Shown: positions 17,130 to 25,140 of the stretch, piece after piece
Layout of the letters: every line of letters begins with the position of its first letter
How positions within the stretch are numbered: the stretch's first letter is position 1
Made by a program: the position numbers and the translations under genes
Notes under the pieces: model-generated
Told to the model about the DNA's origin: nothing
What the model saw: only the letters and a program-made list of their open reading frames with translations
Databases searched by the model: none
Source: Burkholderiales bacterium
GTDB lineage: Bacteria; Pseudomonadota; Gammaproteobacteria; Burkholderiales; Casimicrobiaceae
Reading direction: 5' to 3'
DNA: 44,045 bases
Assembly: GCA_031270015.1 (NCBI GenBank)
Contig: JAISYH010000055.1
Location: 1-44,045, forward strand

Positions 17130-18002
17130 TTGTCTTGCTCATCGTACTGCGGACGCTTTGCCCCATCGCCTACCGGCGCGTTGCATTTCGGTTCGTTGTT
17201 AGCGGCGCTCGCCAGCTATTGTGACGCTCGCCAACATCGGGGAAAATGGTTGCTGCGTATCGAGGATGTCGATGAAAGTCGCGCCTGTCTCGACGCGATT
17301 GACCATATCAAACAAACGCTACAGCGTTACGGCTTTCACTGGGATGATGAAGCGCCGCGACAATCAGCACGTACGGCAATTTATCAAAAGGCACTGGACA
17401 GCCTGATCGCCCAAAAACAGGTTTATCCATGCGCTTGCTCTCGCTTGCAATTGCGCGACGCGGCAATCGGCGTCTCTGGCGAGCGGATTTATCCCGGCTA
17501 TTGTAAACGAACGCCGCCCGACGCCACACGCGCTCCGTTCGCGTGGCGCGTGATCGTTCCCGATAAAACATTCGTATTCCACGACCGCGCGCAAGGCAAG
17601 CAAACGCAAAATCTCGCGCGTGATTGCGGCGATTTCGTTCTCAAACGCCGCGACCGATATTTCGCCTATCATTGGGCTGTCGTCATCGACGACACAGAAC
17701 AAGGCATCACCGATGTTGTGCGCGGTGGCGATATTTTGCCATTGACGGCGCGTCACCTTTTTCTCTATGAATTGATCGGCGTAACCCCCCCGAACTATTT
17801 GCACATTCCCATTGCGATGACCAATGACGGACAAAAACTTTCCAAGCAAACCTTGGCGCCGCCATTGCCCGACGACGCGCTTCCTGTTTTGCTTGAAGCA
17901 TGGCGTTTTCTGGGGCAACCGCAATTGTCCCCTCAACCGAAAACCGTCGAAGCTTTCTGGGAATCGGCGCCCGCGCGCTGGGACGTCGCGGCGATTCCAT
18001 AA
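17130..18002 (+). CDS. gluQ: Glutamyl-Q tRNA(Asp) synthetase
   Basis: GluQ (YadB) attaches glutamate to the queuosine base of tRNA-Asp and lacks an anticodon-binding domain. The 290-residue length and content fit: the HIGH-like motif is HFGS at residues 19-22, after GRFAPSPTGAL; the zinc site is C101, C103, Y121 and C125 (PCACSRL and YPGYC); the KMSKS equivalent is KLSKQ at 236-240. No ATG is in frame near the start, so the TTG at 17130, 11 bases after the previous stop, is chosen; an ATT further upstream is less likely. It is the third gene of the proS group. It ends convergent to the Crp/Fnr gene with no clear terminator in between. Confidence 0.93.
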   Translation: MSCSSYCGRFAPSPTGALHFGSLLAALASYCDARQHRGKWLLRIEDVDESRACLDAIDHIKQTLQRYGFHWDDEAPRQSARTAIYQKALDSLIAQKQVYPCACSRLQLRDAAIGVSGERIYPGYCKRTPPDATRAPFAWRVIVPDKTFVFHDRAQGKQTQNLARDCGDFVLKRRDRYFAYHWAVVIDDTEQGITDVVRGGDILPLTARHLFLYELIGVTPPNYLHIPIAMTNDGQKLSKQTLAPPLPDDALPVLLEAWRFLGQPQLSPQPKTVEAFWESAPARWDVAAIP

Positions 18003-18071
18003 CGCGATGATTGGCGCTATCAGTCGTTATTACTTATATTGGCTTTAGCGTAAATCGCTTCAAGGTAATAG

Positions 18072-18785
18072 TCAAAAAGAACGCTGCGCCGATTTTGCCA
18101 ATTGTTGTAAAGCATCGACATTCAAAATTCGGATATGTTTCCCGCTAGACGCAATATAACCGCATTTTTGCCACTCGGATATCAATCGACTAAGCGTTTC
18201 TTGGCGCACACCCAAACGGGTCGCCAGTTGCATTCTGTTTAGAGGAAGTCTCAACGTGCAGTCTTTAGGACAATTACTGCATAACCTTAAGAGATAGTCT
18301 GCCAAACGTTCGGTCGCCGAGCTGGAGGTCAGCCAATCTATTTGGTTGACCATCGAATATAATCTATTACAAAAAATATTGAGTAGCCGCAACGATACTT
18401 CCGGGTAGCGCATACATAAATCACGAATCGCGACGTTGGGAATTTGTAACGCACATCCATCTTCATATGCTCTGCCATTCATTGGAAACCGCTCGTGATC
18501 CATGAATACGGCAGCCAATGCCAATGCTTCTTTGCTACGAATATGCCCGAAATTTTTTTCAGTTCCTTTGGCGGTATAGCGAAAGACTTCTACACATCCG
18601 CTATCCAGCAAAAAGCAATTGAGCATCTTCTTGCCCTCATAAAACAGCATTTCGCCTTTGACAAAATGCCGCCATTGACTACGGACAGCCAGTTGAACAA
18701 TTTCATTTTCTGGGAGCAAATGCAGCCAGCAATAGCCGCGAAGTAAGCAACAAGCCTTTTGATTGTCATAATTGATAAATGTCAT
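18072..18785 (-). CDS. Crp/Fnr-family transcription regulator
   Basis: A 237-residue regulator. Residues about 30-130 form the cyclic-nucleotide-binding-like beta barrel, 135-165 the dimer helix and 183-211 the winged helix-turn-helix (NRMQLATRLGVRQETLSRLI). The recognition helix holds E196, S199 and R200, the pattern by which FNR/DNR proteins read TTGAT half sites. The N-terminus has Cys12, Cys13 and Cys19; the spacing is not the Cys-X2-Cys-X5-Cys of FNR, so an oxygen-labile cluster is not assured, and a haem- or nitric-oxide-sensing DNR-like mode is possible. GGGAG precedes the ATG. The gene is divergent from the cupin-TonB-ABC genes, and its promoter overlaps a Fur box, so it is probably both iron-controlled and the local regulator of that operon. 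Confidence 0.85.
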   Translation of the reverse strand: MTFINYDNQKACCLLRGYCWLHLLPENEIVQLAVRSQWRHFVKGEMLFYEGKKMLNCFLLDSGCVEVFRYTAKGTEKNFGHIRSKEALALAAVFMDHERFPMNGRAYEDGCALQIPNVAIRDLCMRYPEVSLRLLNIFCNRLYSMVNQIDWLTSSSATERLADYLLRLCSNCPKDCTLRLPLNRMQLATRLGVRQETLSRLISEWQKCGYIASSGKHIRILNVDALQQLAKSAQRSF

Positions 18786-18823
18786 TTGTTCTCCCGCTTT
18801 TCCTGCATAACATTCTTTCGTTA

Positions 18824-18851
18824 ATGATAATTATTATCATTAAAAACACAA
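18824..18851 (-). promoter_or_regulatory. Promoter of the Crp/Fnr gene, overlapped by a Fur box
   Basis: On the minus strand TTGTGT (18851-18846) and TATCAT (18829-18824) are 16 bases apart, 39 bases before the start codon. The Fur palindrome covers the spacer and -10, so bound Fur would block RNA polymerase. Confidence 0.5.
18825..18839. promoter_or_regulatory. Fur box in the divergent promoter region
   Basis: TGATAAT-T-ATTATCA is a perfect 7-1-7 Fur operator, and the symmetry extends outward to TTAATGATAA/TTATCATTAA (18821-18843). It lies 40 bases from the regulator start and 66 bases from the cupin start, and can serve both promoters. It is not an FNR site, since TTGAT-N4-ATCAA is absent. 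Strong by pattern; binding is inferred. Confidence 0.85.
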
Positions 18852-18905
18852 GTTTTGGCTACTTTTAAATAACCATACCCGATAGCGCGACTTAAGGAAA
18901 ATACT

Positions 18906-19262
18906 ATGGAAAACAACAAGATACCTGCATCAGAAATGCTCATACTCAACCAGCTTGTTACACTGACGGAGCAAGGAATTGCCAGCAGAATACTGGCTAA
19001 GACTAGCGGCGGAAATCTAACGCTGTTTGCTTTCGATAAAGGACAAGCATTAAGCGAACACAGCGCGCCTTTCGATGCTCTGGTAATGGTACTGGAAGGA
19101 AAATTGGCGCTCACGATTGGCGGTAAGCAAATCTATGCTGTGCCTGGATCGATCGTTCTGATGCCCGCCAATATCCCTCACGCACTGGAAGCGATACAAG
19201 TCACGCGCATGTTATTGGTGATGTTACGTGAGACAAAAGTCACCAGTAATTCTCTTGATTAA
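18906..19262 (+). CDS. Small cupin-domain protein
   Basis: A 118-residue single-domain cupin. The first cupin motif is degenerate: G46 and H52 in GQALSEHSAPF, with E64 in MVLEGKLAL. The second holds P87 and H92 in PGSIVLMPANIPHALEA. Several usual metal ligands are thus present but not the full His-X-His set, so it may bind a metal weakly or act as a small-molecule binding or sensing protein rather than an oxygenase. There is no signal peptide. A ribosome site (AAGGAAAA) precedes the ATG. It is the first gene of the iron-regulated operon, 15 bases before the TonB receptor gene, and the product probably handles or senses the imported compound. Confidence 0.75.
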   Translation: MENNKIPASEMLILNQLVTLTEQGIASRILAKTSGGNLTLFAFDKGQALSEHSAPFDALVMVLEGKLALTIGGKQIYAVPGSIVLMPANIPHALEAIQVTRMLLVMLRETKVTSNSLD

Positions 19263-19277
19263 AAAACGAGGCATACA

Positions 19278-21350
19278 ATGAACATTAAACGCTCAGCATT
19301 ATGGCTTCTTCTAACCCCAGTCATTTCACTCGCCGCTTATGCGCAGGATGAGCCGATAGTTTTACCGACGGTCGTCGTGACGGAGCGGAAATCCGAATCA
19401 GAAACGATTACGCCCTCTCCCGATACTGTGCGAAAGTCGTTGAAAACTACGCCAGGGGGAACCAATTTCATCGAACCCGCCAAGCATTTAGGCAGTAAAC
19501 ACACCTTGAGAGATTTTTTAGATTATCAGCCAGGGATCACATTATTAGATTTCTTTGGCGGTACTGATCATCCCGTTTTAACGATTCGTGGCTCTGGTAT
19601 TCAAAGCCACCCATTGTCGCGCGGTGTGATGTTGCTGGAAAATGATTTACCGTTCAATGAAGCCGATGGCTCGTTCATTATCGGTATGCTGGAAACTCGT
19701 GATACCGGTTTTGTAGCCGTCAAGCGAGGCGCCAACGCGACAAATCCCGCGTCTGATTCACTAGGCGGAGAACTCAATTTTTATAATTTGACAGGTCGCG
19801 AAGAAACCGGAAAAGTCAGCGCGCAATATGGCAGTTTCGGTACCGCCGTAGGTAGAGCGGCGCTTGGCAAAGCATACGATAGCGGAGATTTCCATATTAG
19901 CGCGTCCGGTTCGCGTTCCGATGGCTTTCGTGATCACAGTGATCAGAAACGTTATACGGTTCGCGCTAATATGGGATTTGTTTTCAAGAACTTTGAAAAT
20001 CGTACATGGGTTTCATATACTGATCAGAAATTCGATATTCCGGGACCTCTTACTCTGGATACGGTTTATGATAATCCGTCGGAGAATACCAATGATGTGC
20101 CACCTATGGTTTCGACAACAGACCCACATCGGGAAACGTCGCAATGGCGAATCGCCAACCGCTCCATGATTCAAACAGGACGTTTCAATCATGATTTAGG
20201 ATTTTACGTACAACAAATGGATGACTTATTCGTCAGTCCAACAACGACAAAGGACAACGAAGTCACTACTTATGGCGCTCAATATAAACTTGAAACGGCA
20301 CATCAGAATGTTTTGAATTACGGAGTAGCGTTTTCTTTTTCTCAGTCATCGATGGATTTGTATTACAGTAAAAACAAAAATAATCCTTTGCCACCGATTC
20401 AAACCTTTCGTGATGCTCGTTACGATGCCACAGCACGACATATTAGCGCCCAGTTTCACAGTCAATGGCAATTGATCAAAAATTGGCAACTTAGCGGTTT
20501 GTTGCGTTGGGTCGACACAAAACGCGACATTGATTCAAAAGACGATAACGTTTCTTATAATCACGATTGGGATTGGTTGGCGCCTAAAGTTGGACTGGTC
20601 TGGACGCCATCGCAAAATCATGCTTTCTTTGCCAATATCAGTACGACCAGAGAAGCGCCTATCGTCGGCGATATGATTCAATTCAAGCCTCCACCTCCAC
20701 CACCGGCACATATGGCGGTTGCCGAACTGGAACCACAAAAATCAGTTAGTTATGAAATAGGCGCGCGTGGTGATTTAGCCGATATATTAAGCTGGGACAT
20801 CGTGTTATATCGTTCCGACATCAGGAAAGAGTTATTAGACTATAGCCCTGATGGTGTCAATACTTATTCATACAACTACGACGGTAAAACACGACATCAA
20901 GGAATTGAGCTAGGACTGACAAGCGGTTGGAAATTGCCGTCTTCTTACGGACGTTTGGATGGACGGTTAAGTTATACGCACAACGATTTCAAATTCCGCG
21001 ACAATGTGTTTCGCGGTAATCAGATCGCCGGTGTGCCGCGTGACATGATCTCGGCGCAAATATCGTATCTGTACAGTGCGTGGCGATTCGACATCAATTC
21101 GAGAACTGCCATAGGTCGTACATATACCGACCACGGTAATCAAATGAGTTATGGCGGTTATACCATCTGGGGTACTCGCCTTTACTATGAACTCAATAAA
21201 CGCATATCTTTCTTTGTGCAAGGCGATAACCTAACCGATAAAAAATATGTCAGCTCCACCAATACACCAGCCGTAGCAACAGCCACCGGAGTGAATTATT
21301 TTCCCGGAAGCGGTCGTTCTGTATCCGCAGGTCTTGATATTGTATTTTAA
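19278..21350 (+). CDS. TonB-dependent outer-membrane receptor
   Basis: A 690-residue receptor of the TonB-dependent family. A signal peptide ends at about YAQ (residue 23), followed by a TonB-box-like IVLPTVVVTERK. The plug domain (about 50-170) has DFLDYQPGITLLDFFGG, LTIRGSG and VAVKRGANATNPASDSLGGE, the usual end of the plug. The remainder is the 22-strand barrel, ending in the typical aromatic C-terminus (AGLDIVF). A run of six prolines after FK (about 20687-20704) lies in a predicted surface loop and is unusual. Such receptors bring in siderophores, haem, cobalamin, nickel or other scarce compounds. The Fur box upstream points to iron or another metal complex; the partner ABC genes are downstream. 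The exact ligand is unknown. Confidence 0.92.
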   Translation: MNIKRSALWLLLTPVISLAAYAQDEPIVLPTVVVTERKSESETITPSPDTVRKSLKTTPGGTNFIEPAKHLGSKHTLRDFLDYQPGITLLDFFGGTDHPVLTIRGSGIQSHPLSRGVMLLENDLPFNEADGSFIIGMLETRDTGFVAVKRGANATNPASDSLGGELNFYNLTGREETGKVSAQYGSFGTAVGRAALGKAYDSGDFHISASGSRSDGFRDHSDQKRYTVRANMGFVFKNFENRTWVSYTDQKFDIPGPLTLDTVYDNPSENTNDVPPMVSTTDPHRETSQWRIANRSMIQTGRFNHDLGFYVQQMDDLFVSPTTTKDNEVTTYGAQYKLETAHQNVLNYGVAFSFSQSSMDLYYSKNKNNPLPPIQTFRDARYDATARHISAQFHSQWQLIKNWQLSGLLRWVDTKRDIDSKDDNVSYNHDWDWLAPKVGLVWTPSQNHAFFANISTTREAPIVGDMIQFKPPPPPPAHMAVAELEPQKSVSYEIGARGDLADILSWDIVLYRSDIRKELLDYSPDGVNTYSYNYDGKTRHQGIELGLTSGWKLPSSYGRLDGRLSYTHNDFKFRDNVFRGNQIAGVPRDMISAQISYLYSAWRFDINSRTAIGRTYTDHGNQMSYGGYTIWGTRLYYELNKRISFFVQGDNLTDKKYVSSTNTPAVATATGVNYFPGSGRSVSAGLDIVF

Positions 21351-21354
21351 CAGT

Positions 21355-22365
21355 ATGCACAACACAATATGGACTCGCCGACGATGGCAAAAAATGGCGC
21401 TTCTTGCCGGGCTGGCATGTGTTGGCGGTATTACTGGCGTTGCGTTGCGAACACGGACAACGCGTCCCGATGATGAATTCAATCCTTTGATAATTCATGG
21501 TGGACCAGCAACACCATCATTATCCTTGATTCATCTCGCCGAATCGAAACTTCTCTCTCCAATAGTCGAAAACATACGTTTTCAAATGTTTCGTGGTATC
21601 GATGAGGTTCGTGCTGGACTTGTCGGCAACGGCTGGCCTATTTCTATGGTACCCAGTCAATTGGCAGCCAATTTGTTCAATCGAAAAATGCCTATCTATT
21701 ATATGAGCGTATTGACTTGGGGATTGATGTATTTTATTTCTCGCGCCCAAAGGATTACAAACATAGAACAATTTGCAGGTAGTCGTGTTGCTTTACCTAG
21801 CAAGAACGATTTATTCGATCAGATGTTCAATTATTGGCTTAATAAAGCAGGTTTCCATAAAGATCGTGACATTAAAATTACTTATATGTCTTCTCCAGTT
21901 GAAGCTGCTCAATGGTTACATGCCGGTCAAGTCGATCATGCTTTACTTCCTGAACCCCAATGTAGCGCGGCAATCATGCAATCAAACGAAGTTCCGTTAT
22001 ATCGAAGTTTGCCATTTGGCGCGTTACGGCAATTTGTCGACGGAGATCATCGTATTCCAATGGCAGGCATCATGATTCATCAACATGTTCTTGATCGCCG
22101 TCCGGAAATCGTTTCGAAGCTCAGACAAGCCTTACATCAATCGGTACGTTGGGCACGAAACAATCCGCTCGCGGCAGCGCAAGCTTCTGTACCTTATTTT
22201 TCAATTCCCGCGCCAATTATTGCGGCGGCTGTTGAGCATAGCAACTTAGTTGCTGACGACGCGACTTTATATCAAAGCGAACTGCACGACTATTTTGAAA
22301 TGATCTGTGAATTTAATTCGGATATGATTGGTGGCAAAGCGCCGGATATTGGTTTTTACATCTGA
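21355..22365 (+). CDS. ABC substrate-binding protein, NMT1/SsuA-like, with RRRW signal
   Basis: A 336-residue periplasmic binding protein of the NitT/TauT (NMT1-like) type, the group that includes binders of nitrate, sulfonates and thiamine precursors. The ATG at 21355, 4 bases after the TonB receptor stop, is chosen; an upstream TTG would overlap that gene. The N-terminus MHNTIWTRRRWQKMALLAG has paired arginines before a hydrophobic core, resembling a twin-arginine signal, with no lipobox Cys and no clear cleavage site. Downstream, VALPSKNDLFDQMFNYWL and PEPQCSAAIM fit the ligand-cleft region of the family (the usual E-P motif). It lies in the operon just before the permease. The ligand cannot be read from sequence. 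Confidence 0.82.
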   Translation: MHNTIWTRRRWQKMALLAGLACVGGITGVALRTRTTRPDDEFNPLIIHGGPATPSLSLIHLAESKLLSPIVENIRFQMFRGIDEVRAGLVGNGWPISMVPSQLAANLFNRKMPIYYMSVLTWGLMYFISRAQRITNIEQFAGSRVALPSKNDLFDQMFNYWLNKAGFHKDRDIKITYMSSPVEAAQWLHAGQVDHALLPEPQCSAAIMQSNEVPLYRSLPFGALRQFVDGDHRIPMAGIMIHQHVLDRRPEIVSKLRQALHQSVRWARNNPLAAAQASVPYFSIPAPIIAAAVEHSNLVADDATLYQSELHDYFEMICEFNSDMIGGKAPDIGFYI

Positions 22366-22374
22366 CGAAAGAAA

Positions 22375-23136
22375 ATGGAAAAAATACTTTATTTACGATT
22401 GCGTCATTATTTCGTCGCTACAATAACATTTGCTATCTTCTTTGCATTGTGGTTTTGGGCATCTCGCAATTATGGTAATTTGATTCTGCCCTCACCTTTA
22501 GAAACGTCCTCTCGTCTCATTGAAATGTTGCAAACTCAGAACGTGCGCGACGCTTTGCTTGATTCCGGTCGACGAGCATTTTCAGGGTTTGCGTTAGCTT
22601 TATTTACAGGCACGCTTCTTGGCATTCTTGCCGGTTTATCGCAATTCATGCGTAGCGCACTTAGTCCGCTAGTGATTATTTGTATGGGTATTCCGCCTAT
22701 TGCTTGGATCGTTTTGGCATTGATCTGGTTTGGACTGGGGGATGGAACACCTATCTTCACCGTATGTATTTCGACATTTCCACTATTATTTACCAATGCG
22801 CTAGCGGGCATGACAACACAGGACCCTCAATTAAGAGATATGTATCGCGTTTTTAAGTTAAGCCGCTGGCAAGTGTTGTGCGATGTTGTCCTACCGCATT
22901 TGGTGGCGTATATTTTTCCAGGCGCGATGATAGCGTTAGCGAGCGCATGGAAAGTTACCATCATGGCAGAATTACTTTCGACGTCCGGCGGTTTAGGCGA
23001 CCAATTAGCGGTTTCTCGTAATACACTTGATGTTGCCGGTACATTAGCGCTGGTCACAATAATGACCAGTATCCTGCTTATTTTTCAATTTTTTATTTTA
23101 GAACCCACCAGGCGGAGAATAGAACGATGGAGATAA
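22375..23136 (+). CDS. ABC transporter permease, SsuC/TauC type
   Basis: A 253-residue inner-membrane permease with six predicted helices. The EAA loop that contacts the ATPase is seen in MYRVFKLSRWQVLCDVVLPHL followed by VAYIFPGAMIALASAWKVT, as in nitrate/sulfonate/taurine-type importers. It starts 9 bases after the binding-protein stop and its 3' end overlaps the ATPase gene by 10 bases, so the two are translationally coupled. With the binding protein and ATPase it forms a complete importer that would carry the substrate of the TonB receptor across the inner membrane. Confidence 0.9.
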   Translation: MEKILYLRLRHYFVATITFAIFFALWFWASRNYGNLILPSPLETSSRLIEMLQTQNVRDALLDSGRRAFSGFALALFTGTLLGILAGLSQFMRSALSPLVIICMGIPPIAWIVLALIWFGLGDGTPIFTVCISTFPLLFTNALAGMTTQDPQLRDMYRVFKLSRWQVLCDVVLPHLVAYIFPGAMIALASAWKVTIMAELLSTSGGLGDQLAVSRNTLDVAGTLALVTIMTSILLIFQFFILEPTRRRIERWR

Positions 23137-23882
23137 AACCATTTCTCCGCTTCGATCAGGTGACACACGAATTATCTAAGCACGTAATAATTCATAATCT
23201 GAATTTTTGTATAGAACAAGGCGATGTAATCGCTCTCATTGGTCGTTCTGGCGTTGGTAAAACGACTCTACTCAACCTTGCTCTTGGGTTGCAAAAGCCG
23301 ACTTCAGGCGTTATCGACAATCGATTCAATGCTATTGGTTGTGTTTTTCAAGAGCCGCGCTTGCTGCCATGGTTCTCCGCGCAAGTCAATATCGAGTTAG
23401 GACTTAAGGCGAGAAAAATGCCGTCTAAAGAACGCCGCTTAAAAGCTGAAACTATCGGAAAATATATGGGACTAACCCCTATCGATCTAGGTAAATATCC
23501 TACATCTCTCTCCGGTGGAATGGCTCGACGTATTGCATTAGCGCGGGCGCTTGTTTTGTCTCCAGAAATATTATTTCTCGACGAGCCATTCAATGCGTTG
23601 GATATAACGACCAAACAATCGCTGTACGAATTACTGCTTGGAGAAATTCATCAGCAAAAGCTAACTATGTTATTCATAACACATGACTTGCTCGAAGCCG
23701 TTTATTTAGCCAAAACCATTATCGTGATGCGTCCCGTTCCGTTCGGTTTGTCTAACCCGATATCGCTGACGACCCCTTGGCACGAGCGCACACCTTCATG
23801 GCGATTTCAAACCTCTGCGGAATTGTTGAAATATAATCTGTTTCAGCAAGAATTTACTTCTCCGCAGGATATTTCTTATTAA
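23127..23882 (+). CDS. ABC transporter ATPase, SsuB/TauB type
   Basis: A 251-residue ATPase that powers the importer from the cytosolic side. Walker A is GRSGVGKTT (about 39-47), the Q loop is VFQEPRLLPW, the signature is LSGGMARR (128-135, with M-A instead of the usual Q-x), Walker B is LFLDEP (149-154), and the H loop is THDLLEA. All catalytic residues are present. The pattern QEPRLLPW is typical of nitrate/sulfonate/taurine-type ATPases. The C-terminus beyond residue 215 is short and unlike known regulatory domains. It overlaps the permease gene by 10 bases and is followed 20 bases later by the methyltransferase gene. Confidence 0.93.
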   Translation: MEIKPFLRFDQVTHELSKHVIIHNLNFCIEQGDVIALIGRSGVGKTTLLNLALGLQKPTSGVIDNRFNAIGCVFQEPRLLPWFSAQVNIELGLKARKMPSKERRLKAETIGKYMGLTPIDLGKYPTSLSGGMARRIALARALVLSPEILFLDEPFNALDITTKQSLYELLLGEIHQQKLTMLFITHDLLEAVYLAKTIIVMRPVPFGLSNPISLTTPWHERTPSWRFQTSAELLKYNLFQQEFTSPQDISY

Positions 23883-23902
23883 TGTAAAAACGGAGGAAAA
23901 CC

Positions 23903-24670
23903 ATGCGTGAAAAACACGAAGCCGGTCACATGTTATTGGCAAAACTAGGGAAAAAGCGTTTACGCCCGGGTGGAAAACGCGCTACCGATTGGTTGATACG
24001 ACAAGCCGAAATCGGAACTGATACAAAAATTTTGGAAGTAGCGTGCAATATGGGAACTACCGCCATCGAGCTTGCGCAACGTTATAAATGTCACATTATC
24101 GGTATAGACCTCAATGAAGCCGCATTAGAAAAAGCGCGGCGCAATACGATGGAACAAGGTCTTACCGATCACATCCAATTCATGCGTGGTAATGCTCGCG
24201 AATTGCCTTTTGAAGATACAAGTTTCGATATCATCATCAATGAAGCCATGCTGACCATGCTCAATGAAAAAGATAAACTCAAAGCATTACGGGAATACAT
24301 GCGCGTACTCAAGCCGGGCGGTTATTTACTGACGCACGATTTGATCATTAGAAATGATAATGAAAATCGTGAACAGATTGTAGACCGACTTCGCGCGACC
24401 ATCCATGTCAATGCTTCTCCTTTGACTGAAGAGGAATGGAACACCTTGCTGTCGGAACAAGGATTTTTGGTCAAGACATTGACCGGACCAATGTCCCTAC
24501 TCAGCCCCACAGGAATGATACGCGACGAAGGATTCGTAAATACATTGCTGATCATCAAAAACGCATTGAAGCCACAATATCGTTCCATGTTCTTGCGTAT
24601 GTTTCAGCTATTCCGACGATCAAAAAATCAGTTTGGTTTCATTGCGGCGTGTAGCAGAAAGTCATTTTAA
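23903..24670 (+). CDS. Class I SAM-dependent methyltransferase of the uptake operon
   Basis: A 255-residue cytosolic enzyme of the Methyltransf_11/UbiE-like type. Motif I (SAM binding) is LEVACNMGTT at residues 44-53, the acidic residue after strand 2 is D69 in IGIDLNEAA, and the later motifs are GNARELPFEDTSFDIIINE and LREYMRVLKPGGYLLTHD. The N-terminus, GHMLLAKLGKKRLRPGG, and the C-terminal third are not familiar to me and may set substrate choice. GGAGG precedes the ATG. Its place at the end of an import operon suggests it acts on the imported molecule, for example to modify or open a chelate; this is inference. It is unlikely to be UbiE itself, since no ubiquinone genes are near. Confidence 0.85.
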   Translation: MREKHEAGHMLLAKLGKKRLRPGGKRATDWLIRQAEIGTDTKILEVACNMGTTAIELAQRYKCHIIGIDLNEAALEKARRNTMEQGLTDHIQFMRGNARELPFEDTSFDIIINEAMLTMLNEKDKLKALREYMRVLKPGGYLLTHDLIIRNDNENREQIVDRLRATIHVNASPLTEEEWNTLLSEQGFLVKTLTGPMSLLSPTGMIRDEGFVNTLLIIKNALKPQYRSMFLRMFQLFRRSKNQFGFIAACSRKSF

Positions 24671-24704
24671 ATACCGTAAAAATCTCTTCAATAAGGATGG
24701 AGGG

Positions 24705-24905
24705 ATGTTCGGTATTATACTTATATCAAAAAATAATGACGCCAAATATGATGAAGCAGGAAAGGACTCAGCTTATGAAGGTAACCAAGATATCATATTG
24801 GATTATTCCATGTCACGATTGCTTCATCTCATTAATCAACCAGATACCTTAATAGCAATCAACAAAACAATTATTGCCACCTTGGTCTATATCATTTTTT
24901 TATAA
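24705..24905 (+). CDS. Possible 66-residue protein after the methyltransferase gene
   Basis: The frame starts at an ATG with AAGGA 7 bases upstream, 34 bases after the methyltransferase stop, and ends in a hydrophobic segment (ATLVYIIFL). The middle is charged (KNNDAKYDEAGKDSAYEGNQ). Nothing is recognised. It could be a small membrane-tethered protein of the uptake operon or chance in AT-rich DNA. It is convergent with iscX, whose stop is 14 bases away. Confidence 0.3.
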   Translation: MFGIILISKNNDAKYDEAGKDSAYEGNQDIILDYSMSRLLHLINQPDTLIAINKTIIATLVYIIFL

Positions 24906-24918
24906 ATCATCATTCGCG

Positions 24919-25140
24919 TTACTCAGCCACTTCATCGATCCATGCCGTTTGAATAGATTCAAGAATTTGTTCATTGCAGGCTTCGGGATTGTCTTTGAAA
25001 TCAGGAAGCGCGCAAATCCAGCGATGTAGATCAGTATAACGAATTGTGCGTGGATCAATATTCGCATGCGTATCCGCCAGCGCTTGAGCGATTTCCAACG
25101 AGTCGCGCCAATACAGTTTTTCCGTCATTGTCTTATCCAT
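24919..25140 (-). CDS. iscX: IscX iron-sulfur assembly accessory protein
   Basis: A small acidic protein (73 residues from the upstream ATG, 69 from the ATG at 25128) that binds IscS and iron and tunes cluster assembly. It matches the E. coli IscX pattern across its length: YWRDSLEIAQALADTH, then DPRTIRYTDLHRWICALPDF, NEQILESIQTAWIDEVAE. The first start overlaps fdx by 8 bases; GGATAAG before the second could act as a ribosome site, so the start is uncertain. It is the last gene of the isc operon. Confidence 0.93.
   Translation of the reverse strand: MDKTMTEKLYWRDSLEIAQALADTHANIDPRTIRYTDLHRWICALPDFKDNPEACNEQILESIQTAWIDEVAE

Noticed and set aside
18821-18843. FNR/DNR box as the explanation of the palindrome
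   Set aside because: The half sites are TGATAAT with one central base, which fits Fur 7-1-7; TTGAT-N4-ATCAA is absent.
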